DNA from: Roseiflexaceae bacterium
Lineage (GTDB): Bacteria > Chloroflexota > Chloroflexia > Chloroflexales > Roseiflexaceae
Direction: 5' to 3'
Assembly: GCA_947474225.1 (NCBI GenBank)
Contig: CANJHS010000001.1
Span: 62,001-126,000, forward strand
Length of the DNA stretch: 64,000 nt
The notes beneath the pieces are model-generated. The model was not told the origin of the DNA, made no database searches, and saw nothing but the letters and a program-made list of their open reading frames with translations. How positions within the stretch are numbered: the first letter of the stretch is position 1; every line of letters starts with the position of its first letter. The translations under genes and the position numbers were made by a program. Positions 36,315 through 45,055 of the stretch are shown here, in pieces.

Positions 36315-37130
36315 ATGTCTATTCCATTGCGGATAATGATTATTGGTGCGCATCCGGATGACTGCGAATTCACTGCAGGCGGCACTGCTGCATTGTGGGT
36401 AGCGCGTGGCGACACAGTATGCTTTGTCTCGTTGACCAACGGCGACGCAGGTCATCACGAGATGGGCGGGGGTCATCTCGCGCAGATTCGTCGCACAGAA
36501 ACAAATAATGTCTCAAGATTTTTTGGGGTGCAATATATTATTTTGGATAATCACGACGGTGCGCTCTTGCCTACGCTTGAGCTTCGCTACCAAGTGATTG
36601 ACATGATTCGTACTTTTCAGCCAGATTTGATCCTCTCGCCTCGACCAAATGATTACCATCCCGATCATCGCTACACTGCGCAAGTCATCCAAGATGCCGC
36701 ATATATGGTGATGGTCCCAAATGTACGCGCGTCAGTTCCGTCGCTTCGGAGCAACCCAGTTATCGCGTACGTCAGCGACACCTTCCAGAAACCACTGCCA
36801 TTTGCGCCACATGTGGTGGTATCGATAGACACAACGGCAACACAAAAAATCGCTATGTTGAACTGCCACGTCTCTCAGATGTACGAGTGGCTCCCATGGA
36901 TTGGCGGCTACCTCGCCGAAGTGCCGGTAGAACCAGATACACGTCATCGGTGGCTGGCTGCGCGCATGGACGACCGCCTCCGCCTTGATGCGAATCGCTA
37001 CCGCGATATGCTCTGTACGCGGTATGGCGATGCCCGCGGTAACGCAGTACAGTATGCAGAAGCTTTTGAAGGATGTGAATACGGCTCAGCGCTCGATGCG
37101 GCAGCAATCGAGCGGCTTTTTCCATTCTGA
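36315..37130 (+). CDS. PIG-L/LmbE-family deacetylase
   Basis: A 271-residue zinc-dependent N-deacetylase. Family motifs: MIIGAHPDDCEFTAGGT near the N-terminus (zinc ligands His, Asp) and PNDYHPDHRYTAQV (third ligand and catalytic site). Such enzymes remove acetyl groups from GlcNAc-containing lipids, mycothiol/bacillithiol precursors or other sugars. The start at 36315 has GAGGAGG just upstream (four bases); the frame to 36246 is not used. TATACT at 36281-36286 is a plausible -10 box. It is monocistronic with a strong terminator. The neighbouring BadF-type sugar kinase suggests amino-sugar metabolism, which is inference. Confidence 0.87.
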   Translation: MSIPLRIMIIGAHPDDCEFTAGGTAALWVARGDTVCFVSLTNGDAGHHEMGGGHLAQIRRTETNNVSRFFGVQYIILDNHDGALLPTLELRYQVIDMIRTFQPDLILSPRPNDYHPDHRYTAQVIQDAAYMVMVPNVRASVPSLRSNPVIAYVSDTFQKPLPFAPHVVVSIDTTATQKIAMLNCHVSQMYEWLPWIGGYLAEVPVEPDTRHRWLAARMDDRLRLDANRYRDMLCTRYGDARGNAVQYAEAFEGCEYGSALDAAAIERLFPF

Positions 37131-37143
37131 GTTCTATGTGAGG

Positions 37144-37181
37144 AACCCCCATGCTGCGTTGTGCAGCATGGGGGGTTTTTC
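37144..37181 (+). terminator. Terminator of the PIG-L gene
   Basis: AACCCCCATGCTGC (37144-37157) pairs with GCAGCATGGGGGGTT (37163-37177) around GTTGT and runs into TTTTT. Strong intrinsic terminator between convergent genes. Confidence 0.88.
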
Positions 37182-37192
37182 TGTAATAACGC

Positions 37193-38155
37193 CTACATCC
37201 ACTCCGAACCGAGGTGTGCATCACCTAAAGAAAGGCGATGTGCAAGCCGGACAGCCCCAATTGTCGGATCAGGCACGACGGACAGCGCCACAAGGAGGTT
37301 CTGGTCTTGCAGGGATTTGATAAGCCCGTGTTGCAGAATCTCGCTCTGGACAATCATTGAACCTGCAACTGCGAGCGGCAACGGACGGGGAAGGTCCAAC
37401 GAGATACTAACGGCATGTACCATTTTGGCGAGTTCCCCCGCAGCACATGCAACGATAGACTGAGCGACCGCATCACCTTCGTTCGCGAGCGTGACCACCA
37501 GCGGTCCAACGTCTACGAGCTGCGTGCGTGGGTCTGCGACACCATATAGGAATGTAATCAAATCTGCGGGTTCAACGAGGTTCCAATGGCGTAACAGCGC
37601 GGGCAAGATCTTGGTATGAGGTCCACGGCCATCGGCTGCATGCGAGGCTGCTCGTAATGCCATAACGGCAACGTCATAGCCGCTCCCTTCATCACCGATG
37701 AGGTATCCCCATCCTCCTGCGCGGCAGGTTTTTGCGTTGCTGTCACGTCCCACGGCAATGGAACCCGTCCCGCAAATCAAACCGACGCCAACACCATTAG
37801 GTGTACCAGCAGATATGACCAACCAGCCATCATTGGCAATGAGCAACTGATCTGCGATACGACGCTCGCGCACCCAATCGCGGACCATCACCTCATCCTC
37901 GACACGACTTACCCCAGCCACTCCCATACATGCTGCAATGACCGATGTGCGCTCGAGATTCGCTTGTGCAAATGCTTTTGCAATTGCTGCATCGAGCTCC
38001 GCCAAGGCTGCATGAGGGGCATGTGCATGAAAATTGCTGCCCCGACTTCGTCCTTGTGCAATCGGGGTACCGGTTCTAGCATCAGCAAGGATGGCAATCG
38101 TTTTGGTGGCGCCGCCATCTACCCCGAGAATCAACGGTATATCTTGGTCTGGCAT
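37193..38155 (-). CDS. BadF/BadG-type ATPase, N-acetylglucosamine kinase-like
   Basis: A 320-residue protein of the ASKHA fold. Phosphate 1 motif is LGVDGGATKTIAI, phosphate 2 region LICGTGSIAVG, and GGWGYLIGDEGSGYDVA is the typical BadF/GlcNAc-kinase segment. In this family the substrate is often N-acetylglucosamine or another sugar. ATG 38155 is used (GGAAG four to five bases upstream, protein begins MPDQDIPLILGVDGG); the frame to 38206 is longer but without a site. It lies downstream of two oxidoreductases and an MFS transporter in the same direction, beyond a hairpin. Confidence 0.82.
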   Translation of the reverse strand: MPDQDIPLILGVDGGATKTIAILADARTGTPIAQGRSRGSNFHAHAPHAALAELDAAIAKAFAQANLERTSVIAACMGVAGVSRVEDEVMVRDWVRERRIADQLLIANDGWLVISAGTPNGVGVGLICGTGSIAVGRDSNAKTCRAGGWGYLIGDEGSGYDVAVMALRAASHAADGRGPHTKILPALLRHWNLVEPADLITFLYGVADPRTQLVDVGPLVVTLANEGDAVAQSIVACAAGELAKMVHAVSISLDLPRPLPLAVAGSMIVQSEILQHGLIKSLQDQNLLVALSVVPDPTIGAVRLAHRLSLGDAHLGSEWM

Positions 38156-38220
38156 TATACTTCCACAACAAAAAACGCCGCATTGTGCTGCGTCAGATGA
38201 CAACATTCAGGCAATGAAAG

Positions 38221-38243
38221 AGGCATGAACACCATTCATGCCT
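38221..38243 (-). terminator. Weak hairpin after the oxidoreductase pair
   Basis: AGGCATGA (38221-38228) and TCATGCCT (38236-38243) form an 8-bp stem in the 135 bases between the oxidoreductase stop and the kinase start. On the minus strand it is followed by CTTTCATTG, a poor T-run, so read-through to the kinase gene is possible. Confidence 0.45.
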
Positions 38244-38290
38244 GGTGTATGACGCTGACACATCGCCGTAATAAAACCATTATACATATA

Positions 38291-39541
38291 TTACTTGTTC
38301 AAACCATACCAGTCATTGATTGGGTCTTGGTATCCGCTGACCGCACCACTGAGTACTTCTGCAAGAGTGACATGTCTTCGACTGTGCTGCGACTCGAGCA
38401 GAGCGTAGGCAGCTGCAAGATCTCGCAGTCCTTCTTGGGCATTTGTTTCTGGTTGACTTTGCTGTGCGATAGCCTGAAGCCAATCATATTGCGAAATCGC
38501 CGCTGCGTCACGTAATCCCAGTGGGAACCATTGTGCACGCTGAGATTCAGACATTTGCGCATGAAAAACCGCAAGTAACGAGGACTCATTGCCGTTCCGA
38601 AGAATAAGTCGGTCATTGCGAATCATCCCCTCACTCCCGACAAAGACAGGCATTCCTTCGGTCGCAACCGACTGCGGCAGCCCAGCCCACGACCACGAAA
38701 CCTGGGCCAACGACTGATTAACAAAGCGCACTGTTGCGATATAGGTATCATCGACATCTGCAATGATGGTTGTCTGTTCACCACTGGGCGAGGTATGGAT
38801 GCGTTCTGGCGCATAGATGCCGGTCATAGCGCTGACGGACTCGACCTCACCCATTACAAAGCGCAACCAATCCATCTGATGGACACCAATGTCGATGCTC
38901 CCACCTCCGCCGGCTCGCATCTTGTCGTGACGCCATGGTGTCTCAGCTACTATTTTGTCAGGCGACCAGATTCCCCCGAGCATCCCCATACTCGCAAACT
39001 GTGGGACACCGATGAGTCCTGCGGTTACTGCCCAATGCTGTGCACGTACGAGTTCCATCTGACGTACATTTTCAAATACGCCGAATGTACGCTGCGTAGA
39101 TTCTGCTGCTGCAATCAATCTTTGGGCAGCCCGGACGGTTATCGCCAATGGCTTTTGGGTCAACAGGTGCATCCCTGCCGAAAGTGCGGCCATCCCCACC
39201 TGATGATGAAGCGCCAGTGTGGTGAAATCGTTGATGGCATCAACCGTCCCAGATGCAATCATCTCACGGTAGTCGGTGAATATACCGACTTCGACGTCAC
39301 GATGGAGATCACTCACGTAGGTGTGTGGTGCAGCCAACGGGTCCCCTGACGCAGGGTCAACAACCGGAAGGCGCGGTGTCGGACCAGTCCCTCGCGTATG
39401 AAACATGCGGGCATCATCGGGATTACGGGCACACAGTGCGGTAATACGAAAGGTATCAATCCCTACTTCGCGCAACCGCAAATACCCTTGTAGGTGCGCA
39501 TTAAGAATGCGACCACAGCCTACAATTCCAATCCGAATCAT
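38291..39541 (-). CDS. Gfo/Idh/MocA-family oxidoreductase
   Basis: A 416-residue NAD(P)-dependent dehydrogenase. The Rossmann motif is IGIVGCGRILNAHLQGY at the N-terminus, and the family catalytic region is MHLLTQKPLAITVRAAQRLI, with Q in place of the usual E of EKP. A conserved GGGSIDIGVHQMDWLRFVMGE follows. The substrate is probably a sugar or inositol derivative. It begins inside the stop codon of the other oxidoreductase (ATGA), so both are made together. The QKP variant could alter catalysis and deserves attention. Confidence 0.85.
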   Translation of the reverse strand: MIRIGIVGCGRILNAHLQGYLRLREVGIDTFRITALCARNPDDARMFHTRGTGPTPRLPVVDPASGDPLAAPHTYVSDLHRDVEVGIFTDYREMIASGTVDAINDFTTLALHHQVGMAALSAGMHLLTQKPLAITVRAAQRLIAAAESTQRTFGVFENVRQMELVRAQHWAVTAGLIGVPQFASMGMLGGIWSPDKIVAETPWRHDKMRAGGGGSIDIGVHQMDWLRFVMGEVESVSAMTGIYAPERIHTSPSGEQTTIIADVDDTYIATVRFVNQSLAQVSWSWAGLPQSVATEGMPVFVGSEGMIRNDRLILRNGNESSLLAVFHAQMSESQRAQWFPLGLRDAAAISQYDWLQAIAQQSQPETNAQEGLRDLAAAYALLESQHSRRHVTLAEVLSGAVSGYQDPINDWYGLNK

Positions 39542-40590
39542 CGTTCGCCTCCACCCTGGTAGAGTGCTGCCGGGGGGAGCGGGAGCGAGACTGCCTGGTT
39601 TGTGTTGACTGAGATAATGCCGGCCTCGAGGACATGCTGGGCCATTAATGCCACCTCAGGTCTACACAGAGCCATGAGCGGGACCTCACCACGAATCACC
39701 GCTGCGTAGTGTTCCAGCGCGTGCGTGCAGCCAGGAGCAATTTTGGGCACGCGCAATACGGTACCATCATCATGTTCGGCATCGGACAGCAGTAATTTTC
39801 CATTTCGCGCCACCAATGTGCCTTTGTCCCCATAAAAAATTGGTTCATAACTCGTCAGATGTCCCTGTTGCGTCCACGAAGCCGTTGCGGTCGAAATAGC
39901 AGTTGCGTGCTGCATCACCATGACGGCATTGTCCTCTGCCGGCAGGTCTTGTTTGCGCAACCGCCCAGCAATGGTCGTCACTCGTGAGGGTAATCCGAGA
40001 AACATGCATGTCAAGGCCGCACCGTAACAGCAATAATCCATTATCACTCCTGCTCCATTGCGGTATGGATCATAGAGCCAGTCAACGAATTGCGGTGAAC
40101 ACCCGAGTTCACGTGGACCGCAGTGTGCAGCCCGATATTGCACTTGAAAGAGCTGGCCGATACGACCGCGTTCAATCAACGTAATCGCATATTGAATGTT
40201 GGCCCACCAGGCAATCGGCCAATTAATCATCAACGTGATTCCTGCGTGTTTGGCAGCCTGTGTTAATGCGACCGCACCAGCGTAATCAGCAGCGATGGGC
40301 TTTTCAACAAACACATGCAATCCGCGTTTGGCTGCTGCAATACCGTATTCGACACTCGTGCGGTTGTCTGCAAAGACTGCGACTGCGTCCAAATCGCTCC
40401 GCTTGAGCAGCTCGTATGGATCTGCACTCGTTATTGCGATGCCATGGGCAACAGCTTTTGCACGCAGGATGGGATCGCCGTCTGCAGCTGCAATGATGTC
40501 GACACTGTCGACATCGGGGGCATGTTTGATGAAGTCCCATACGTGATCGTGACTCATTCCAAGGATACCAATGCGAATATTGCGCGTCAT
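39538..40590 (-). CDS. Gfo/Idh/MocA-family oxidoreductase
   Basis: A 350-residue dehydrogenase. N-terminus RIGILGMSHDHVWDF has a Gly-x-Gly-like dinucleotide loop variant (GILGMSH), and the catalytic region is the classic LHVFVEKPIAADYAGAVALT. YDPYRNGAGVIMDYCCYGAAL is the substrate-domain motif with GVxxDYxxY. AGAGGAGGG lies a few bases before the ATG. Downstream it overlaps the second oxidoreductase; upstream, 33 bases away, is an MFS transporter. The group looks like uptake and oxidation of one carbohydrate. Confidence 0.86.
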   Translation of the reverse strand: MTRNIRIGILGMSHDHVWDFIKHAPDVDSVDIIAAADGDPILRAKAVAHGIAITSADPYELLKRSDLDAVAVFADNRTSVEYGIAAAKRGLHVFVEKPIAADYAGAVALTQAAKHAGITLMINWPIAWWANIQYAITLIERGRIGQLFQVQYRAAHCGPRELGCSPQFVDWLYDPYRNGAGVIMDYCCYGAALTCMFLGLPSRVTTIAGRLRKQDLPAEDNAVMVMQHATAISTATASWTQQGHLTSYEPIFYGDKGTLVARNGKLLLSDAEHDDGTVLRVPKIAPGCTHALEHYAAVIRGEVPLMALCRPEVALMAQHVLEAGIISVNTNQAVSLPLPPAALYQGGGER

Positions 40591-40623
40591 GTTGCCCTCC
40601 TCTATCGGCGTGTAATTCTCGTA

Positions 40624-41814
40624 CTAGGTAGATGATGCCGTCTGTGTCCCTACCGGTAGGCGTCGTGCCACGAGCAGTGCTACTGCCGCCATGAGGATTC
40701 CTGCGACGGTGAAAGACGTTGCATAGTCCCATGCACCGACGATTTGCCCTCCAACGCTCGCTCCTACCACCCCGCCGAGTGCTGCGACGGTATGATACAG
40801 ACCCGCAAAGCGACCACGTCGTTGACGTAAGCCCAGTTCCGTAGCGACCAAGAGTGCCGGTGTCTCGTAGCTTGAAAAACTCACCGAACGGAACATTTGC
40901 AACGGTACAATTCCCCACGTCGGTGCCACAGCCCGATAAAGAATATAGACCAACCCTTGACCCATAAGCCCACTCATGAGTAACGTGCGCCGCCCCCACT
41001 TATCTGCCAAAATGCCTGCTAATGCGAGTCCTGGTACCTCGCCGAGTGCTGCCAGAGCCCACAACGCACTGATACTGCCCTGCGCATACCCCAACGAGTG
41101 CATCATCCCCGGCCATTGCCAGGCGACAGCGCCCATGCCATAAAACCACGTAAATACCACTACGAAAAACATAATCGCATGGCGTAGGTCAGTCGTCGCA
41201 GGTGCCGATACTGGGTTGTCTGTCACTTCTGCTTGTGGGCGTTCACTCGCTTCACGAATCCCAAGGGTCGCAAAACAACCCAAACCTTGGAGCACAGCAG
41301 CAATTGCAATTGGCACCCACAATCCAAATCCATCCGCGATAAATCCGCCCGTCACGGCAGTGAGTGCAAAGGCGAGGGATCCCGTCATACGGAACATACC
41401 GAGCACCCGCCCGCGTGAACCGTCGTCCTCGATGAGATCACCGACAAGTGCAAGGTTGCCCGCACTGAATCCTGCACTCGCAATACCAATACAGAATTGA
41501 GCAATCAACAAAATTGCATATTGCTGGATGAAAGCAACGGTACACAAACTGATTGCAGATAACACCAACGCAATAATTATTATTGGTTTCCGTTTGCCGA
41601 GTCGGTCTGATCCTGCTCCCCAAATATACGGGGCGACCAATGCACCTGCTTGCTGGGCAGCGAACAAAAATCCCACCGCGCCTGGTTTGGACCCCAATGC
41701 ACCAAAATGATTGGCCATCAACGGAATGGTAAGCCCGTTGGAAGCAAAGAGACTTGCTTGGCTGAGTGCCAAAAATCGCAGCGAACGGGCATTGGCGGTA
41801 CGCGCAGTGAACAT
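40624..41814 (-). CDS. Major facilitator superfamily transporter
   Basis: A 396-residue membrane protein with about twelve helices. It starts MFTARTANARSLRFLALSQ; the loop YIWGAGSDRLGKRKPIIII is the MFS motif A region, with the equivalent loop LAGILADKWGRRTLLMSGLM in the second half. The frame is open to a GTG at 41853, so the start is uncertain. It leads the two oxidoreductases and probably imports their substrate. Its likely -10/-35 was not found; 49 bases separate it from the alkyltransferase-like gene. Confidence 0.83.
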   Translation of the reverse strand: MFTARTANARSLRFLALSQASLFASNGLTIPLMANHFGALGSKPGAVGFLFAAQQAGALVAPYIWGAGSDRLGKRKPIIIIALVLSAISLCTVAFIQQYAILLIAQFCIGIASAGFSAGNLALVGDLIEDDGSRGRVLGMFRMTGSLAFALTAVTGGFIADGFGLWVPIAIAAVLQGLGCFATLGIREASERPQAEVTDNPVSAPATTDLRHAIMFFVVVFTWFYGMGAVAWQWPGMMHSLGYAQGSISALWALAALGEVPGLALAGILADKWGRRTLLMSGLMGQGLVYILYRAVAPTWGIVPLQMFRSVSFSSYETPALLVATELGLRQRRGRFAGLYHTVAALGGVVGASVGGQIVGAWDYATSFTVAGILMAAVALLVARRLPVGTQTASST

Positions 41815-41863
41815 CAGTATTTTCCACAGGGTGATTGTGCCCCATCGTAGCACGAATGTGCAC

Positions 41864-42163
41864 TCATTCGATGGTCAGCTGCCAGAGAGACTCATGTATA
41901 TTGACTACTCCCGGTCCATGCATGAGAACCCCTTCGTGACGCAGAATTTCTTCTTGGAGCGCAGCCTGGGGTGAAGTAATGCGCCCGCTTGCCGATACGA
42001 CTCGCCACCACGGGATATTCTGCGGGCAATGGGCCATTGCCCAGCCTACTCCTCTCGCTCCGCGTGGCACCGGAATTGCTCGCGCTATGCTCCCATAGGT
42101 ACTTACCTTTCCCTCAGGAATGCGCGCTACGATGGCATAGATTGCGATATATTGTGTATCCAC
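41864..42163 (-). CDS. Alkyltransferase-like protein (ATL), MGMT family without active-site cysteine
   Basis: A 99-residue protein equal to the DNA-binding domain of O6-alkylguanine-DNA alkyltransferase. Family segments are VARIPEGKVSTYGSIARAI, the helix-turn-helix ARGVGWAMAHCP, and IPWWRVVSASGRI. In true transferases the last reads PCHR; here it is PWWR, so there is no acceptor cysteine. ATL proteins bind alkylated guanine and pass it to nucleotide excision repair. Divergent from the PBP gene. Confidence 0.88.
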   Translation of the reverse strand: MDTQYIAIYAIVARIPEGKVSTYGSIARAIPVPRGARGVGWAMAHCPQNIPWWRVVSASGRITSPQAALQEEILRHEGVLMHGPGVVNIHESLWQLTIE

Positions 42164-42177
42164 GAAGAAACCTCACA

Positions 42178-42186
42178 TGGTACAAT
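42178..42186 (+). promoter_or_regulatory. Extended -10 promoter of the PBP gene
   Basis: TGGTACAAT lies 35 bases before the ATG at 42221, in the divergent space with the ATL gene (start 42163). Confidence 0.6.
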
Positions 42187-42220
42187 CGCACAGGGACGCT
42201 CATCCGGAGTATGAGGAACA

Positions 42221-45055
42221 ATGTCAGATAACCGAACTCGATCACCACGCCGTCGCAACAGTCGCGACGCGCAAAATGCCCTGCCATTATCACTCATCCG
42301 CCGCAAAGCTCTCGCGAAGGCCGGTGGTACATCCATCTTTTCACGGCTTTTTGTCGGCTGTTTTTCTGCTGTTGCGGTGATTGTCCTTATTCTTGGGATT
42401 GTAGGATTTGCGGCATATTCTTCGTTGACGGCAGAGTTATTGCCACGCCTCGAGTCTATTCGCGGCCGAACGACCTTCGAGACGAGCCGGTTGCTCGACC
42501 GCAATGGCGCAGTATTATATGAATTTTTCGGGACAGGGCGGCGCACCAAAGTAGGTCTTGCGAATGTCTCGAAAGATTTGCTCAACGGCACTATTTCTAT
42601 CGAAGACAAAACTTTCTATTCAAATCCCGGTGTGGATTACCTGGGCATCGCCCGGGCAGCCTACTATAGTGCTACCGCAGGCGAGGTCGTCGGCGGTGGT
42701 TCGACCATCTCGCAGCAGGTCATCAAGCAAGTTGTGTTGACCGAAAAAGAGCGTTCCAACGACCTCCAAAGCCGCATTCGTCGTAAAATCGTCGAAGTCG
42801 TTCTGGCCCAAGAAATTTCACGCCAATACACCAAAGATGAAATATTAGAACTCTATGTCAATGAAATTTATTATGGAAACCTGGCTTATGGCATCGAAGC
42901 TGCAGCAAACACCTACTTCAAAACAACCGCTGCCCAGTTGACTCTGCCACAAGCTGCGCTTTTGGCAGGCATGCCGCAGTTGCCCACGTCCTACGATCCG
43001 TATCTCTATACCGAAAACAATGTCATCCGTGGCATTGCATTGGCTGATGGATGGCGGAATCCCAAATACGACCTAGGCGAACAAACGAGTCCAACTAAGT
43101 GGCGTCAGATCGCTGTATTGCGACAAATGGTAGACAATGGCTACATCACCGAAGGCCAAGCTATCAACGCTGCTGCTGAAGACTTACAGTTTGCAGGGGT
43201 CGAAGTCCCCATCAATGCCCCACATTTTGTCTTTTATGTGCGGCGACTGCTCGAAGAGCAGTACGGACCACAATTCGCTACACTCGGGTTTTCGATCTAT
43301 ACGACTATTGACTTACAGTTACAACAAACCGCTCAAAAAATGGCTACTGACCGGATATCAGAGCTGGCTGATCGCAACATCCACAATGCCTCGGTAGTTG
43401 TGATGCAACCCAATACCGGTCAGATTTTGGCAATGGTGGGGAGTGTGGACTATAACCGCACCGAAAAGACAACCACCCCGGGTTTTGAAGGAAACGTACT
43501 CGACGGACAGGTCAATGTCGCCACGAATTTGCGTCAGCCTGGCTCGGCGCTCAAACCATTCAACTATATGGCGGCAATGGAACGTGGCTTAACCCCTGCC
43601 ACTATTCTCTGGGACGTCGAGAAAACATTCCCATCAATTGGCACAGAACGCTATGTCCCTAAAAACTACAACGGGAAGTGGAACGGCCCACTCCGTATGC
43701 GCCAAGCACTTGCCAATTCACTCAACATGCCAGCCATCGAAGCACTGCGTTATGGCGGGATTAGTCACATGCTCGATTTACTTGATCGGGTGGGCATTAA
43801 ATCTCTCAAACGTGGTGAAGGCTTCTACGGGCTTGCGTTGACCCTTGGTGGTGGCGAGGTCACGCCTCTTGAGCTCACCGCGGCGTACAATACCATCGCC
43901 AGCAACGGCGTCTATTTCGAACCCAAGGCCATCCTCAAAGTCGTTGACCCCAAAGGCGTCGTCATCGATCAACTCGCTGCACCTGTTGGGGTGCCGGCAA
44001 TCAAACCGGACATTGTTGGCATCATCGAAGACATCATGAGTGACGATAACGCACGTGCTGCCATTTGGGGTACGAACAGCAAACTCAAACTTTCACGCCC
44101 AGCGGGCGTCAAGACAGGCACCTCAAACGACTGGCGGGACGCCTGGGCACTTGGCTACACACCATATGTAACGGTGGGTGTATGGACCGGCAACAATAAT
44201 AATGAACCAACGGGTAAAGTAGAAAGTCTCACCGGAGGTGGTATTATTTGGCGCAATATTATGGAGTACATTTTTGCAGACGAGCGGCTCAATGCACTCC
44301 TCGCAGAACCATACAACGGGCAACTCCCTATAGCATTTGTGCGTCCCAAAGGCATCACCGAACAACCCATCTGTCCGTTACCTGGTGCATTTAATAATCG
44401 CTCTACCGAACTTTTCACCCGCACAATGGCACCTGGTCCCATCGCGCCACTGCCCAGCGATGACCCGACACTTCCCGATCCCACTGGGTTACCAGACCAG
44501 GGCGGCCCAGACCCGTGTGCCGGGATTCTCCAACCAGTGCATGTCGTCAAACTGAATCTCGACTTGCCGCTGTCTGGAGTCATCACCGACACCGCGGTCA
44601 TTTCGACCAGTGTTTGCACCCCTGCTGAAGGGCAATCAGTGCCACTCGATCGTGTCGTTGATGCGGTCGCCTGGGTCGTACCACCGCCGGAACCTGACAT
44701 CAATGTCAAACTCACTTGGGAGCTCGCTCCCAACGCGGCAGAACGCATCCCGCAGATTTTGCCGTTTGACGCAGCCTCCATCCCTCTCTGTACGACCGAG
44801 ATGCTTGGCCAATTCGGTCCACCAGTCGAAGGTGCAGTACGCATGCCTGAACTGCGCAAGATGGATGCGCAGACTGCACTCAGCACCCTCAATCAACTCG
44901 GGATTACCAACGTGTTCATTGACGAACAATCACGCGAACGTATCCCGGATGCCTTCGATCAGTATGGCCCGAACGAGGTTATAGGAACGATTCCAGCTGT
45001 TGGAGAGTGGATACTCCCAGATGCTTCGGTCGTGATTGGCGCCCGCGGCCCCTAG
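42221..45055 (+). CDS. Class A penicillin-binding protein (PBP1A family) with PASTA-like C-terminus
   Basis: A 944-residue bifunctional peptidoglycan synthase. A basic cytoplasmic tail precedes one membrane helix (about residues 46-68). The GT51 glycosyltransferase domain (about 85-260) has EDKTFYSNPGVD, GGSTISQQVIKQ and ELYVNEIYYGNLAYGIEAAA. The transpeptidase domain has the catalytic serine in RQPGSALKPFN, the second motif in ANSLNMPAIE, and GVKTGTSNDWRDAW. A Pro-rich stretch and ~200 extra residues end in a PASTA-like segment (MPELRKMDAQTALSTL ... NEVIGTIPAVGEWI). In EDKTFYSNPG the usual His of ED-x-x-F-x-x-H-x-G is Asn. AGGA is near the ATG. Its stop overlaps the stop of the convergent amidohydrolase gene. 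Confidence 0.93.
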   Translation: MSDNRTRSPRRRNSRDAQNALPLSLIRRKALAKAGGTSIFSRLFVGCFSAVAVIVLILGIVGFAAYSSLTAELLPRLESIRGRTTFETSRLLDRNGAVLYEFFGTGRRTKVGLANVSKDLLNGTISIEDKTFYSNPGVDYLGIARAAYYSATAGEVVGGGSTISQQVIKQVVLTEKERSNDLQSRIRRKIVEVVLAQEISRQYTKDEILELYVNEIYYGNLAYGIEAAANTYFKTTAAQLTLPQAALLAGMPQLPTSYDPYLYTENNVIRGIALADGWRNPKYDLGEQTSPTKWRQIAVLRQMVDNGYITEGQAINAAAEDLQFAGVEVPINAPHFVFYVRRLLEEQYGPQFATLGFSIYTTIDLQLQQTAQKMATDRISELADRNIHNASVVVMQPNTGQILAMVGSVDYNRTEKTTTPGFEGNVLDGQVNVATNLRQPGSALKPFNYMAAMERGLTPATILWDVEKTFPSIGTERYVPKNYNGKWNGPLRMRQALANSLNMPAIEALRYGGISHMLDLLDRVGIKSLKRGEGFYGLALTLGGGEVTPLELTAAYNTIASNGVYFEPKAILKVVDPKGVVIDQLAAPVGVPAIKPDIVGIIEDIMSDDNARAAIWGTNSKLKLSRPAGVKTGTSNDWRDAWALGYTPYVTVGVWTGNNNNEPTGKVESLTGGGIIWRNIMEYIFADERLNALLAEPYNGQLPIAFVRPKGITEQPICPLPGAFNNRSTELFTRTMAPGPIAPLPSDDPTLPDPTGLPDQGGPDPCAGILQPVHVVKLNLDLPLSGVITDTAVISTSVCTPAEGQSVPLDRVVDAVAWVVPPPEPDINVKLTWELAPNAAERIPQILPFDAASIPLCTTEMLGQFGPPVEGAVRMPELRKMDAQTALSTLNQLGITNVFIDEQSRERIPDAFDQYGPNEVIGTIPAVGEWILPDASVVIGARGP

